A stretch of 64,000 nucleotides of DNA from Kineothrix sp. IPX-CK (GCF_039134705.1 NZ_CP146256.1:434001-498000), one strand, 5' to 3'. Numbered from the stretch's first letter, positions 17,037-26,550 are shown. The notes: a model not told the origin generated them from the letters alone. Numbers and translations: made by a program.

Positions 17037-20000
17037 ATGTATCAGAAAGTATCTACCAATTTGAATTTCGTTGAGCGCGAGAAACAGACGAAAAAATTTT
17101 GGAAGGATGAGCGCATATTTGAAAAGAGTATGGAGAACCGCGAAGGCTGTCCGACCTACACCTTTTATGACGGTCCGCCCACGGCAAACGGCAAGCCTCA
17201 TATCGGTCATGTGCTCACCCGTGTTATCAAGGATATGATTCCCAGATACCGCACGATGAAGGGGTATATGGTTCCGAGAAAAGCCGGATGGGATACCCAC
17301 GGACTTCCGGTGGAGCTGGAGGTAGAAAAAGAATTAGGGCTGGACGGAAAAGAGCAGATTGAAGAATACGGCCTCGACCCTTTTATTACGAAATGTAAGG
17401 AAAGCGTATGGAAATATAAAGGCATGTGGGAGGATTTCTCCGGTACCGTAGGTTTTTGGGCGGATATGGACGATCCGTATGTCACCTATCACGACGATTA
17501 TATCGAATCGGAATGGTGGGCGCTGAAACAGATCTGGGATAAACAGCTTTTATACAAGGGCTTTAAAATCGTGCCCTATTGCCCCCGCTGCGGAACTCCT
17601 CTCTCTTCTCACGAGGTGGCGCAGGGATATAAGGATGTGAAGGAAAAGTCTGCGGTGGCGCGCTTTAAGGTAAAGGGTGAGGACGCTTATATTCTGGCAT
17701 GGACCACCACGCCCTGGACCCTTCCCTCCAACGTGGCGCTTTGCGTAAACCCGGCGGAAACGTATGTTAAGGTGAAGGCGGCAGACAACTATACCTATTA
17801 TATGGCAGAAGCACTTTTGGACAGTGTGCTGGGTAAGCTGGGCGATAAAGAGAAGAACGTTGCGGCCTATGAAATATTGGAGACTTATACCGGCAAGGAC
17901 TTGGAATACAAGGAATACGAACCCCTTTTCGACTATGCTTTGGAAATCTGTGAGAAGCAGCATAAAAAAGCGCACTATGTGACCTGCGACAATTATGTTA
18001 CGCTGACCGACGGTACCGGTGTGGTTCATATCGCTCCCGCCTTCGGTGAAGACGATGCTAACGTAGGGCGGATATATGACCTTCCTTTTGTACAGCTGGT
18101 GGATTCCAAGGGTGAGATGACAGCGGAGACGGACTATGCGGGAGTATTCTGCAAAAAAGCCGATCCGATGATTCTGGCGGATTTGGAGAAGAAGGGTTTG
18201 TTGTTCGATGCTCCTAAGTTCGAGCATAGTTATCCTCACTGTTGGCGCTGCGATACTCCGCTCATCTACTATGCCCGTGAGTCTTGGTTCATCAAGATGA
18301 CGGCGGTAAAGGAGGATCTGATTCGCAACAACAATACGATCAACTGGATTCCAGAATCTATCGGTAAAGGTCGTTTCGGCGACTGGCTGGAAAACATTCA
18401 GGACTGGGGGATATCCAGAAACCGTTACTGGGGAACACCCTTAAACGTATGGGAATGTCAGGGCTGCGGTAAGATGCACGCCATCGGAAGCCGCGAAGAG
18501 CTGGAGCAGATGAGCGGCAACGAAGAGGCGAAGACCGTTGAGCTGCACAGACCTTATATCGATGAAATCACCATCCCGTGCCCGGAGTGCGGCGGTACGA
18601 TGAAACGTGTGCCCGAAGTGATCGACTGCTGGTTCGATTCCGGCGCGATGCCCTTCGCACAGCATCATTATCCTTTTGAGAACAAAGAACTCTTTGAAAA
18701 GCAATTTCCGGCCCAATTTATCAGCGAGGCGGTGGATCAGACGAGAGGATGGTTCTATTCTCTCCTCGCAGAATCCACGCTGCTATTTAATAAATCGCCT
18801 TATGAAAATGTAATCGTGTTGGGACACGTCCAGGATGAAAATGGTCAGAAAATGAGCAAGTCCAAAGGAAATGCGGTAGACCCCTTCGATGCTCTGGCGA
18901 CCTACGGGGCAGATGCTATCCGGTGGTACTTCTATATTAATTCCGCGCCATGGCTTCCCAACCGCTTCCACGGCAAGGCGGTGCAGGAGGGACAGCGCAA
19001 GTTCATGGGTACGCTCTGGAATACCTATGCGTTTTTCGTGCTGTACGCTAACATCGACAGCTTCGATGCCACGAAATACGCTCTGGAATATGATAAGCTT
19101 GCTGTAATGGATAAGTGGCTGCTTTCCAAGCTGAACACTTTGGTAAAAGATGTGAATTCCTACATGGATGCCTATAGGATTCCTGAGACTGCAAGGGCTC
19201 TGGACGACTTCGTGGACGATATGAGCAACTGGTATGTGAGAAGAAGCCGCGAGCGCTTCTGGGCTAAAGGGATGGAGCAGGATAAGATCAATGCGTATAT
19301 GACGCTTTATACGGCGCTTGTTACCGTAAGCAAATGTGCAGCTCCCATGATTCCTTTCATGACCGAGGATATTTATAAAAACCTCGTTTGCAGCATCGAT
19401 AAGAGCGCGCAGGAGAGTATCCACCTGTGTGATTTTCCGAAAGAAGATGAGAGCTTTATCGATAAGAAATTAGAACAGGATATGGATGAGGTGCTGAAAA
19501 TCGTCGTTATGGGACGCGCCTGCAGAAATACGGCAAATATCAAGAACCGTCAGCCTATCGGAAGGATGTTCGTAAAAGCGCCTCACGAGCTGGGAGCGTT
19601 TTATCAGGATATTATCGTGGAGGAACTCAACGTAAAGGAAGTAGTCTTTACAGAGGATGTGCGGGAGTTCACCAGCTACAGCTTCAAGCCCCAGCTTCGC
19701 ACGGTAGGACCGAAATACGGAAAACAGCTGGGCGGCATCCAGAAGGAGTTAGCGTCTCTCGACGGCAATGCAGCTATGGATGAGCTGAATGAACAGGGAG
19801 TGCTTAAGTTCGATATAGGCGGTACGGAAGTGGAGCTTTCCAAGGCGGATTTATTGATAGAGATGAGTCAGAAGGAGGGCTACGTATCGGAAGCGGACAA
19901 TACGGTGACAGTAGTGCTTCATACGGAGCTGACGGAGGAACTGATGGAAGAAGGCTTCGTATATGAAGTGATCAGCAAGATCCAGACCATGCGTAAGGAC

Positions 20001-20219
20001 GCCGATTTCGAAGTTATGGATCACATCCGGGTATCGATTGACGGAAATGATAAAATTGCAGGTATTGTTAAGAAAAATGAGAGCATAATATCAGCAAAGG
20101 TGCTTGCGGATGAAATGGTAACGGGTGAAACGTTCGCAGTTTCCAAGGAATGGAATGTGAACGGAGAAAATGTTATTATAAGTATCGCTACTGTTCACTC
20201 CGTTCACAGTAACGCATGA
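17037..20219 (+). CDS. ileS: Isoleucyl-tRNA synthetase, type 2 (eukaryotic-like)
   Basis: A 1060-residue class I synthetase. HIGH is at 55-58 (GKPHIGHVLTR) and KMSKS at 605-609 (KMSKSKGN). GWDTHGLPVE (84-93) and the length of about 1060 mark the type 2 clade; type 1 enzymes are about 920 residues with GWDCHGLP. Two CxxC pairs in the editing-to-anticodon region (about 180 and 480-515) may bind zinc. ATG 17037 is chosen because AGAAAGG lies 9 nt upstream; earlier TTG and ATG codons overlap that site. Transcription is controlled by the upstream T-box. Type 2 enzymes are typically insensitive to mupirocin (family knowledge). The last residues are encoded by a short palindromic repeat unit (20187-20213). 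Confidence 0.97.
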   Translation: MYQKVSTNLNFVEREKQTKKFWKDERIFEKSMENREGCPTYTFYDGPPTANGKPHIGHVLTRVIKDMIPRYRTMKGYMVPRKAGWDTHGLPVELEVEKELGLDGKEQIEEYGLDPFITKCKESVWKYKGMWEDFSGTVGFWADMDDPYVTYHDDYIESEWWALKQIWDKQLLYKGFKIVPYCPRCGTPLSSHEVAQGYKDVKEKSAVARFKVKGEDAYILAWTTTPWTLPSNVALCVNPAETYVKVKAADNYTYYMAEALLDSVLGKLGDKEKNVAAYEILETYTGKDLEYKEYEPLFDYALEICEKQHKKAHYVTCDNYVTLTDGTGVVHIAPAFGEDDANVGRIYDLPFVQLVDSKGEMTAETDYAGVFCKKADPMILADLEKKGLLFDAPKFEHSYPHCWRCDTPLIYYARESWFIKMTAVKEDLIRNNNTINWIPESIGKGRFGDWLENIQDWGISRNRYWGTPLNVWECQGCGKMHAIGSREELEQMSGNEEAKTVELHRPYIDEITIPCPECGGTMKRVPEVIDCWFDSGAMPFAQHHYPFENKELFEKQFPAQFISEAVDQTRGWFYSLLAESTLLFNKSPYENVIVLGHVQDENGQKMSKSKGNAVDPFDALATYGADAIRWYFYINSAPWLPNRFHGKAVQEGQRKFMGTLWNTYAFFVLYANIDSFDATKYALEYDKLAVMDKWLLSKLNTLVKDVNSYMDAYRIPETARALDDFVDDMSNWYVRRSRERFWAKGMEQDKINAYMTLYTALVTVSKCAAPMIPFMTEDIYKNLVCSIDKSAQESIHLCDFPKEDESFIDKKLEQDMDEVLKIVVMGRACRNTANIKNRQPIGRMFVKAPHELGAFYQDIIVEELNVKEVVFTEDVREFTSYSFKPQLRTVGPKYGKQLGGIQKELASLDGNAAMDELNEQGVLKFDIGGTEVELSKADLLIEMSQKEGYVSEADNTVTVVLHTELTEELMEEGFVYEVISKIQTMRKDADFEVMDHIRVSIDGNDKIAGIVKKNESIISAKVLADEMVTGETFAVSKEWNVNGENVIISIATVHSVHSNA
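20187..20213 (-). repeat. Short palindromic unit R, copy 1 (inside the 3' end of ileS)
   Basis: Complement of GTTACTGTGAACGGAGTGAACAGTAGC, 25-26 of 27 identical to the copy at 42865-42891 and matching both ends of element B. It encodes the C-terminal TVHSVHSN of IleS. Confidence 0.8.
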
Positions 20220-20304
20220 TTTCCGCATGCAGATTCGCTACGCGAAGCAGAAATCATCTCTTGAATCACGTTCTTACGTAGCTTAACAGCAAGTGTTAAG
20301 CTAC
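20216..20304 (+). other. Structured 3' spacer after ileS (two hairpins)
   Basis: Hairpin 1 pairs ATGATTTC (20216-20223) with GAAATCAT (20250-20257) and contains TTCGC-tac-GCGAA inside. Hairpin 2 pairs GTAGCTTAACA (20278-20288) with TGTTAAGCTAC (20294-20304), 11 perfect base pairs and a 5-nt loop. Neither is followed by a T-run, so they are not standard terminators; an RNA 3'-end stabiliser or repeat element is possible. Confidence 0.6.
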
Positions 20305-20357
20305 TGTGTAATCAGTAACTAAGTATCTGTAGGAATTAAATAATATACAGAATAGTG

Positions 20358-20386
20358 TTGACAAAAAATAAATTTATGATTATCAT
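20358..20386 (+). promoter_or_regulatory. Sigma-A promoter of the maltodextrin operon
   Basis: TTGACA (20358-20363), 17-nt spacer, TATCAT (20381-20386). The first LacI-type operator begins 7 nt after the -10 box, covering the start site. Confidence 0.82.
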
Positions 20387-20392
20387 ATAAGT

Positions 20393-20408
20393 ATGCAAGC
20401 GGTTGCAT
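20393..20408. promoter_or_regulatory. LacI/GalR-type operator O1
   Basis: ATGCAAGCGGTTGCAT, a near-perfect palindrome with central CG as bound by LacI-family regulators. It overlaps the predicted transcription start, consistent with repression. Confidence 0.82.
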
Positions 20409-20448
20409 AGATAATAATGATACATAAATTTATTTTTTTTGGCAATTC

Positions 20449-20464
20449 GTGCAAACGGTTGCGT
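20449..20464. promoter_or_regulatory. LacI/GalR-type operator O2
   Basis: GTGCAAACGGTTGCGT, the same palindromic consensus as O1, 56 bp downstream and immediately before the lacI ribosome-binding site. Spacing of two operators suggests cooperative or looped repression by the adjacent regulator. Confidence 0.8.
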
Positions 20465-20476
20465 AAAGGAGCATAT

Positions 20477-21496
20477 ATGGCAGTAACAATTAAAGATATA
20501 GCCAAAAAAGTGGGAGTATCCCCCTCTACAGTATCGAGAGTCATTAATGGCAATGCGGTAATTTCGGAGGAAACTAAAAAAAAGATTGTAAGTGTGATGG
20601 AAGAATTAGATTATCATCCTAACAGTCTTGCCAGGAATCTGGCCAATGGAAATGCATATGCGGTGGGGCTTGTTATCGATGCACAAGATGAGCATACATT
20701 TTCCAATGCCTTTTTTAACAGGAGTGTTTATGCGATTGAAACCGTAGCACAGAATCATGGATATAACCTTTTGATTACAAATGACAGGGATACGGCTGGA
20801 ACGAGCGCCGTAGAAAAGCTTGTACTGGAGAAAAAAGTTGACGGAATTATATTGCCTACCTCCAGTGTGACAGTCAAATTAGTGAAATTGCTAAAAGACA
20901 ATAATTTCCCGTTTGTTGTTCTGGGAGAGCCAAGGATAGACGGAAAAGACGTAAGCTGGGTGGATATCAATAATGAAATGGGAAGTGAGATCGCAGTTAA
21001 GCATCTGAAAGAGAACGGCTATAAGCGTGTGTCAATTTTGGTGGAAAACAGAAAAACGGTCTTTGCGAGAAATAGAATAGAGGGATATGTCAAGAGCGTG
21101 AAGGCGTATGGACTTGCTTACAGCGAGGAATATATTGCCGACTGTGGAACAGAGATGGAAAGGATATCCTCTATTATAAAAGACATGCTGGTCAGGGATA
21201 ACCCGCCGGATGCATTTTTGTGTTCCAATAATATGATTGCTTATCAAGTGCTCAAGGAATTGAAATCACAGAATATTTCTGTTCCCGGAGAAATAGGCCT
21301 TGTTACTTTTGATAATTATCCGATTGCAGAATATATGGATCCGCCCTTGACGGTAGTGGATGTGGATACGTTCAGTCTCGGTGAGCAGGCGGCCTCCACG
21401 CTGTTGAATAAAATCAGAAGAGTAGAACAAGGCAATCAGCAAATTGCAATTTCTCCAAGTCTTATAGAAAGAGATTCTTCGAAAAGAGGTAAATAG
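20477..21496 (+). CDS. LacI-family transcriptional regulator of maltodextrin use
   Basis: A 339-residue repressor. The N-terminal helix-turn-helix and hinge read TIKDIAKKVGVSPSTVSRVI (4-23), followed by a periplasmic-binding-protein-like effector domain (about 60-335). ATG 20477 has AAAGGAG upstream; the open frame to 20417 lacks one. The gene is first in the cluster, 1 nt before the GH13 gene, and is preceded by two palindromic operators, so autorepression is likely. The effector is inferred to be maltose or a maltodextrin from neighbouring genes (compare MalR-type regulators), not read from the sequence. Confidence 0.93.
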   Translation: MAVTIKDIAKKVGVSPSTVSRVINGNAVISEETKKKIVSVMEELDYHPNSLARNLANGNAYAVGLVIDAQDEHTFSNAFFNRSVYAIETVAQNHGYNLLITNDRDTAGTSAVEKLVLEKKVDGIILPTSSVTVKLVKLLKDNNFPFVVLGEPRIDGKDVSWVDINNEMGSEIAVKHLKENGYKRVSILVENRKTVFARNRIEGYVKSVKAYGLAYSEEYIADCGTEMERISSIIKDMLVRDNPPDAFLCSNNMIAYQVLKELKSQNISVPGEIGLVTFDNYPIAEYMDPPLTVVDVDTFSLGEQAASTLLNKIRRVEQGNQQIAISPSLIERDSSKRGK

Positions 21497-21497
21497 A

Positions 21498-23291
21498 ATG
21501 TTAAAAGAAGCAGTATTACATAGGAACTCATATAAATATGTTTATCCTTCCTTAAGAAATTGTCTGAATTTCAAGCTCAGGACAGGAAGGGAGGACATCA
21601 AAGACTGTAAACTAATCTGTTTCCCGCGTACCGATACGGACAGCCCCCAGATACTTTCCATGAAGTGTTTTGCCAGAGACCATTTATTTGATTATTTTGA
21701 AACCGCCGCATATTTCAGCAAGGTCGCCAGGTATCAAAAATATTATTTTGAGCTTGTGGATGCGGAAGATAGAAGCTATTACTATTCCGCATATGGAATT
21801 ACGCGGGAAAGACCCGAGGATGGATATTTTGAATTTTTGTATGCAAATAGAGGAGATGTTATTTCGGTGCCGGATTGGGCGAAAGGGATCGTGTATTATC
21901 AGATTTTTCCCGAACGGTTTAAAAATGGAGATACCTCAAATGACCCGAAGGAATGTGTGCCATGGGGAAGTATACCGGATAGAGAATGCTATATGGGGGG
22001 AGATTTGCGCGGGATTATACAGAAACTGGATTACCTGAAGAGTTTAAGCGTAGACTGCCTTTACCTGACACCGATTTTTAAGGCCGATTTTAATCATAAA
22101 TATGCAACACAAGACTATTATGACGTAGATCCGATGTTCGGAAGCAGGCAGGATTTGAAGGATCTGATAGAGGGCTGCCATAGGAGAGGAATGAGGATTA
22201 TTCTGGACGGTGTATTTAATCATACGGGAATACACTTCGGTCCCTTCGAAGATTTACTGGAGAAGCAAGAGAAATCTGCATATAAGGAGTGGTTTTATGT
22301 TACTGAGTATCCGGTTGTGGTCTCGCATAATGCCTATGAATGTGTCGGTGCATATAAATGGATGCCTAAGCTGAACACTTCCAATGCAGAAGTAAAGAAA
22401 TTTATTATAAATGTTATGGAATATTGGATAGATGAATTCGGCATCGATGGCTGGAGGCTGGATGTGGCGGATGAGGTGGACGGAGGCGTATGGGAGGAGG
22501 CACATAAGAGAATAAAAAATAAAAAGCAGGATGTATTGCTTCTGGGAGAGACGTGGAGTCTGTCGGATAAAATGCTGGAAGGAAATCAGTTAGACAGTAT
22601 AATGAACTATTTCTTCCGGGATACCGTATGTGATTATTTTGCGAAGGATAAAATTGATGTGGACGAATTCGATCATAGATTAAATCAGATGTATGCGGTT
22701 TATCATAAGGAGTTTCAATTGGCGCTCTATAATCTTTTAGGCAGTCATGATACGGCGAGATTTCTTTCGGAAAGCGGAGGAGATAAGAAAAAACTGAAAC
22801 TTGCCGCAGCCTTTCAATTTATTTTTCCTGGTTCGCCAGCCATTTATTATGGTGATGAGATCGGTATGGAAGGGGATAATGATCCGGACTGCAGAAGGGG
22901 CATGATATGGGAAGAAGAAAAACAGGATAAAGAACTGTTCCGGTGGTATTGTATGCTGAGCAGATTGAGGCAGGAAGAAAAAGCATTGAAGTACGGAAGC
23001 TTCCACACAAACATATGTGATGCCGGTCAGCAATTGTTCGGTTGCATCAGGAAATATGAAAATGAGGTCATATATGCGGTGTTTAGCAAAAATCATTCTA
23101 AAACTTGCGTACAGGCGCCGTTGCTATCGGATTCAAAGGCAGTGGACCTTATCGGTAACGAGGAGTATGCGGTAGAGAAAGAATATACAAAAGACGCTTA
23201 TAATGGGGACATTTTGGAATACAAGGGAAAAGTAACCGTAGAGCTTTTGCCGTATTCCATGAAAGTCATAAAACAAATTATGGAGGTATAG
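21498..23291 (+). CDS. Intracellular maltodextrin-degrading GH13 enzyme (neopullulanase/cyclomaltodextrinase-like)
   Basis: A 597-residue cytoplasmic enzyme with no signal peptide. A CBM34-like beta domain (about 1-120) precedes the GH13 barrel. The catalytic triad is intact: nucleophile D322 (GWRLDVADE), acid E351 (LLGETW) and D418 (LLGSHDTARF). The region MGGDLRGIIQKLDYLKSL and GVFNHTG are GH13 signatures. Domain order and CBM34 suggest the GH13_20 group, which opens cyclodextrins and shortens maltodextrins or pullulan fragments. It is translated 1 nt after lacI and 3 nt before the binding-protein gene, so it acts on imported oligosaccharides together with GlgP. Confidence 0.9.
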   Translation: MLKEAVLHRNSYKYVYPSLRNCLNFKLRTGREDIKDCKLICFPRTDTDSPQILSMKCFARDHLFDYFETAAYFSKVARYQKYYFELVDAEDRSYYYSAYGITRERPEDGYFEFLYANRGDVISVPDWAKGIVYYQIFPERFKNGDTSNDPKECVPWGSIPDRECYMGGDLRGIIQKLDYLKSLSVDCLYLTPIFKADFNHKYATQDYYDVDPMFGSRQDLKDLIEGCHRRGMRIILDGVFNHTGIHFGPFEDLLEKQEKSAYKEWFYVTEYPVVVSHNAYECVGAYKWMPKLNTSNAEVKKFIINVMEYWIDEFGIDGWRLDVADEVDGGVWEEAHKRIKNKKQDVLLLGETWSLSDKMLEGNQLDSIMNYFFRDTVCDYFAKDKIDVDEFDHRLNQMYAVYHKEFQLALYNLLGSHDTARFLSESGGDKKKLKLAAAFQFIFPGSPAIYYGDEIGMEGDNDPDCRRGMIWEEEKQDKELFRWYCMLSRLRQEEKALKYGSFHTNICDAGQQLFGCIRKYENEVIYAVFSKNHSKTCVQAPLLSDSKAVDLIGNEEYAVEKEYTKDAYNGDILEYKGKVTVELLPYSMKVIKQIMEV

Positions 23292-23294
23292 GGA

Positions 23295-24620
23295 ATGAAG
23301 AAAAACAAAAAAATACTGGCAATTGTACTAACAACCGTTGTGTGCTTGGGAGCTGTCATGGGTTGTGGTAAATCGCCAGCAAAATCTGAATCCGCCGTTA
23401 ACGACGGGGAAACAGCAGCAGTGGTTCAGCAGGATGAAGAAAAAGAAAGTACAGAAGAAATTGTTTTGGACTTTTGGCACCATTATAGTGCCGAATCTGC
23501 TGAAAATGAAACCTTGAACAATATATTAATTCCTAAGTTTGAGGAAGAGAATCCAAACATAAAAGTAAATGCCGTATCCCATGAATGGGCGGACCTGCAT
23601 GATAAGCTTCTCATCAGTGCAACATCCGATACACTGCCTGACGTAGCAAGGCTGGATAGTGCATGGATACCGGAATTCCAAAAAACTGATATTCTGATAG
23701 CATTGGATGAGGAAATGAGTGATTTTACCGCTGCAAGTGAAATATTATTGGAAAGCGCTATGAGCACTGCCCGGGTAGGGACACATTATTATGGACTGGC
23801 ACTTAATACAAACACTAAAATCTTATTCTATAATGTAAAAGCGCTGCAGGCTGCAGGGCTGTCAGCTCCCTCAACAATGGAAGAGTTTGCACAAACAGTG
23901 AAACAACTGTCAGGAACCAACGAAAATGGACAGCAGGTCTGGGGGTACAGCGAACCCGGCTTGTCGGGGTGGAATGTATGTCCGTTTATCTGGAGCTTCG
24001 GCGGAGAGATCACTAATCCGGAGCAGACAAAAGCAAGCGGTTATATTAACAGCGAGAATACAATAAAGGCCGTACAAATGCTTGCAGATTTATATGATTC
24101 GGGATCTATTACCGGATGGAACAACGGAGATATCCCGATGACCGACGGTTTTGGTACAGGCAGATATCTTATGATCCTTGATGGCCCCTGGAAAACGGCA
24201 GAATTGGCCGGCGGATATCCCGATATGGAATACGCAACAGCACCGATGCCTTCCGGAGACGGCGGCTCTCATTCTGTTCTGGGAGGCGAAAATATCGCGA
24301 TGTTTAAATCAGCCGACAAGGAAGCCTCCTGGAAATTTATGAAGTTTATGACAAGCGAGTTCGCACAGGAAGAAATGGCAAAATGCGGACAGATTCCTGT
24401 CAATAAGCAGGCACTGGAAAGTGATACGGTAAAATATGCCGACTTTGCTCCGTTTATTGATTCTCTTGAAAATGCGAGAACACGTCCTACGGTCGCTATG
24501 TGGTCTGAAATTGATAACCAGCTTTCCATAGCAGTTTCAGCAGTTATGAACGGAGAAAAAACAGCCGAAGAGGCAATGAATGAACTTGCGGTCTTAATCG
24601 ATGAACTATTAATTAATTAG
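23295..24620 (+). CDS. Sugar ABC transporter solute-binding lipoprotein (maltodextrin type)
   Basis: A 441-residue lipoprotein: basic N-terminus, hydrophobic core and lipobox VMGC with C24 as lipidation site, then an acidic linker. The mature part is a family 1 extracellular solute-binding protein, with the characteristic DFWHHYS start, NTKILFYNVKAL and a GPWKTAEL segment. It should capture maltodextrins at the cell surface and deliver them to the two permeases encoded next. The cluster lacks an ATPase, so a shared MsmX/MsmK-type ATPase encoded elsewhere is expected. A strong hairpin follows the stop codon. Confidence 0.92.
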   Translation: MKKNKKILAIVLTTVVCLGAVMGCGKSPAKSESAVNDGETAAVVQQDEEKESTEEIVLDFWHHYSAESAENETLNNILIPKFEEENPNIKVNAVSHEWADLHDKLLISATSDTLPDVARLDSAWIPEFQKTDILIALDEEMSDFTAASEILLESAMSTARVGTHYYGLALNTNTKILFYNVKALQAAGLSAPSTMEEFAQTVKQLSGTNENGQQVWGYSEPGLSGWNVCPFIWSFGGEITNPEQTKASGYINSENTIKAVQMLADLYDSGSITGWNNGDIPMTDGFGTGRYLMILDGPWKTAELAGGYPDMEYATAPMPSGDGGSHSVLGGENIAMFKSADKEASWKFMKFMTSEFAQEEMAKCGQIPVNKQALESDTVKYADFAPFIDSLENARTRPTVAMWSEIDNQLSIAVSAVMNGEKTAEEAMNELAVLIDELLIN

Positions 24621-24631
24621 TCCTTGTTATA

Positions 24632-24674
24632 TTATCTTTAATGCGGTAGGTTCACGCTGCCGCGTTAAAGATAA
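24632..24674 (+). promoter_or_regulatory. Intercistronic hairpin between binding protein and permease genes
   Basis: A 15-bp stem (24632-24646 with 24660-24674, one G-U) and 13-nt loop, without a following T-run. Such hairpins after binding-protein genes often stabilise the upstream mRNA, giving more binding protein than permease. The role here is inferred. Confidence 0.65.
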
Positions 24675-24724
24675 TTATATAATAGGAATGAAAACAAGTC
24701 AATGTGATAGTATAGGGTGTCCAT

Positions 24725-25606
24725 ATGAATAAAAAAGTTATGGGGAATAAGCTGCAGATTGCGGCGTTGCTTGCCCCGGGTGTTTTGATTTTCAGTATAT
24801 TTACATTGTATCCTATTGTTAAGCTCTTTGTAATGAGCTTTTTTGAATGGGATTTTGGGTCCATGTTTGAACAGGCATTTATTGGACTGGAGAATTACGA
24901 AACTGTCCTGAAGGATAAATATTTTCAGACAGCATTTATGAATTCTATTTATTACACATTGATTACGGTTCCGGCTCAGATGATAATGGGTTTGTTTGTG
25001 GCACTGCTGATTAACGGTGTGGCACGTTTCAAGGTAGGATACCGCGTATTGTATTATCTTCCGGTAATCACATCATGGGTAATCGCATCATTGGTCTTCA
25101 GATATATTTTCAATACAGAAGGTCTCTTGAATTATTTTCTGTCGAATGTTCTGCACATTACCCGCGGAAATATCAGATGGCTGGATTCGCGTACCGGAGG
25201 AATGGCAGTGGCCATGCTGCTCGGTACATGGAAAGGTATCGGATGGAATATGGTAGTTTTTCTTGCAGCTTTGCAGACTGTTCCGGCGGAATTGTACGAA
25301 GGGGCTTCTATTGACGGAGCAGGAACGATACGGAAATTCTTCAGTATCACGTTGCCTTCGATCAAAGGGACGGTATTGTTTGCGCTGGTTATGCTTACCA
25401 TAGGAGGATTTAATGTATTTACATCCATTAAGATGATTACAGGAGGAAATCCCGGACATCAAACGGATACTGTTTTAACATGGATGTATTATAAAGCTTT
25501 TAGCACAGGGGAATTCGGATATGCGGCTGCGCTGTCCTTTATCATAGCATCTGCACTGGCGTGTCTGGCACTTATACAGTTCCGGATGATGAGAAATAAG
25601 GAATAA
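24725..25606 (+). CDS. Sugar ABC transporter permease, MalF type
   Basis: A 293-residue inner-membrane protein with about six transmembrane helices. The EAA loop for ATPase contact reads ELYEGASIDGAGTIRKFFSITLPSI (from about residue 190). It forms the transport channel with the next gene product. No long extra periplasmic loop is present, as expected for Gram-positive MalF-like permeases. The gene starts 104 nt after the binding-protein gene, beyond the hairpin, and 11 nt before the MalG-type gene. Confidence 0.93.
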   Translation: MNKKVMGNKLQIAALLAPGVLIFSIFTLYPIVKLFVMSFFEWDFGSMFEQAFIGLENYETVLKDKYFQTAFMNSIYYTLITVPAQMIMGLFVALLINGVARFKVGYRVLYYLPVITSWVIASLVFRYIFNTEGLLNYFLSNVLHITRGNIRWLDSRTGGMAVAMLLGTWKGIGWNMVVFLAALQTVPAELYEGASIDGAGTIRKFFSITLPSIKGTVLFALVMLTIGGFNVFTSIKMITGGNPGHQTDTVLTWMYYKAFSTGEFGYAAALSFIIASALACLALIQFRMMRNKE

Positions 25607-25617
25607 AGAGGTAGTAT

Positions 25618-26457
25618 ATGACAAAGAAAACATTGAGACAGACAGGTATAAATTTCATTTTGCTGAGCATGCTAAGCTTGGTTATTATGCCTATGATTTA
25701 TATGGTAAGCACATCTCTTAAGCCTAACGGAGCTCTGTATGAATTTCCGCCCAGATTCTTTCCTCATCTTGATGAGCTTACAATAGAGAATTATATATAT
25801 ATCATAAGACAGGGGAAATATTATATCAACTTTCTGAATAGTATTCTGGTATCGGGAATAACGGTACTGCTTGCGGCTTTTATTGCGTCGGCGCTGGGAT
25901 TTTGCATGGCACGGTTTCATTTTACAGGGAAGAAGATTCTATTTGCATTTATTCTTCTTACAATGATAATACCGGGAACCACACTCATTGTGCCTCAGTA
26001 TGAACTGGCTGTTAAGCTGAAAGCAATTAATAACCTATGGGGGCTGATCCCATTTTATGTCGCATGGGTAATCCCGTATTCAACGTTTATGATCAAGGGA
26101 TTTGTTGAAACGATTCCTTCTGAACTGGATGAAGCGATATATATGGACGGCGGCAGTGTATTTACCGTCTTTTTCAAAATAATACTGCCCTTAGCAAAGC
26201 CGGGAATTGCATCGGTTTCTATTTTTAATTTTCTTACGGCATGGGAAGAATATCCGTGGGCCAATACTGTAATAAATGATAATTTAAAGAGAACGCTGCC
26301 GATTGCGATATCCGGTTTTTTCGGACAGCATCAGTTCACACAATGGGGATATGTATTTGCTTTATCGGTATTTAGTCTTATTCCTATTCTTCTTGTGTTT
26401 ATTTTCTGCCAGAGATTTTTTGTTGCCGGGTTGACGACAGGCAGCGTAAAAGGGTGA
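25618..26457 (+). CDS. Sugar ABC transporter permease, MalG type
   Basis: A 279-residue permease with six predicted helices. The EAA loop reads ELDEAIYMDGGSVFTVFFKI (from about residue 167), ending ILPLAKPGI. It pairs with the MalF-type subunit. A GAGGTAG ribosome-binding site precedes ATG 25618. The short C-terminus (RFFVAGLTTGSVKG) is typical of the family. The phosphorylase gene follows after 93 nt with its own promoter. Confidence 0.94.
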   Translation: MTKKTLRQTGINFILLSMLSLVIMPMIYMVSTSLKPNGALYEFPPRFFPHLDELTIENYIYIIRQGKYYINFLNSILVSGITVLLAAFIASALGFCMARFHFTGKKILFAFILLTMIIPGTTLIVPQYELAVKLKAINNLWGLIPFYVAWVIPYSTFMIKGFVETIPSELDEAIYMDGGSVFTVFFKIILPLAKPGIASVSIFNFLTAWEEYPWANTVINDNLKRTLPIAISGFFGQHQFTQWGYVFALSVFSLIPILLVFIFCQRFFVAGLTTGSVKG

Positions 26458-26487
26458 TCGCCAACGGGAGTGGGTACTAACGGACGG

Positions 26488-26515
26488 TTGATTTTTTTGC
26501 CATATAATGTATAAT
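26488..26515 (+). promoter_or_regulatory. Sigma-A promoter of glgP
   Basis: TTGATT (26488-26493), 16-nt spacer, TATAAT (26510-26515), about 36 nt before the glgP start. It allows phosphorylase expression independent of the LacI-controlled promoter. Confidence 0.75.
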
Positions 26516-26550
26516 CATGCATATACAGCAGGTAAAATAGGAGGACATAG

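Noticed and set aside
20278..20304. 11-bp hairpin after ileS as an intrinsic terminator
   Set aside because: No T-run follows the stem; described instead as a structured spacer.
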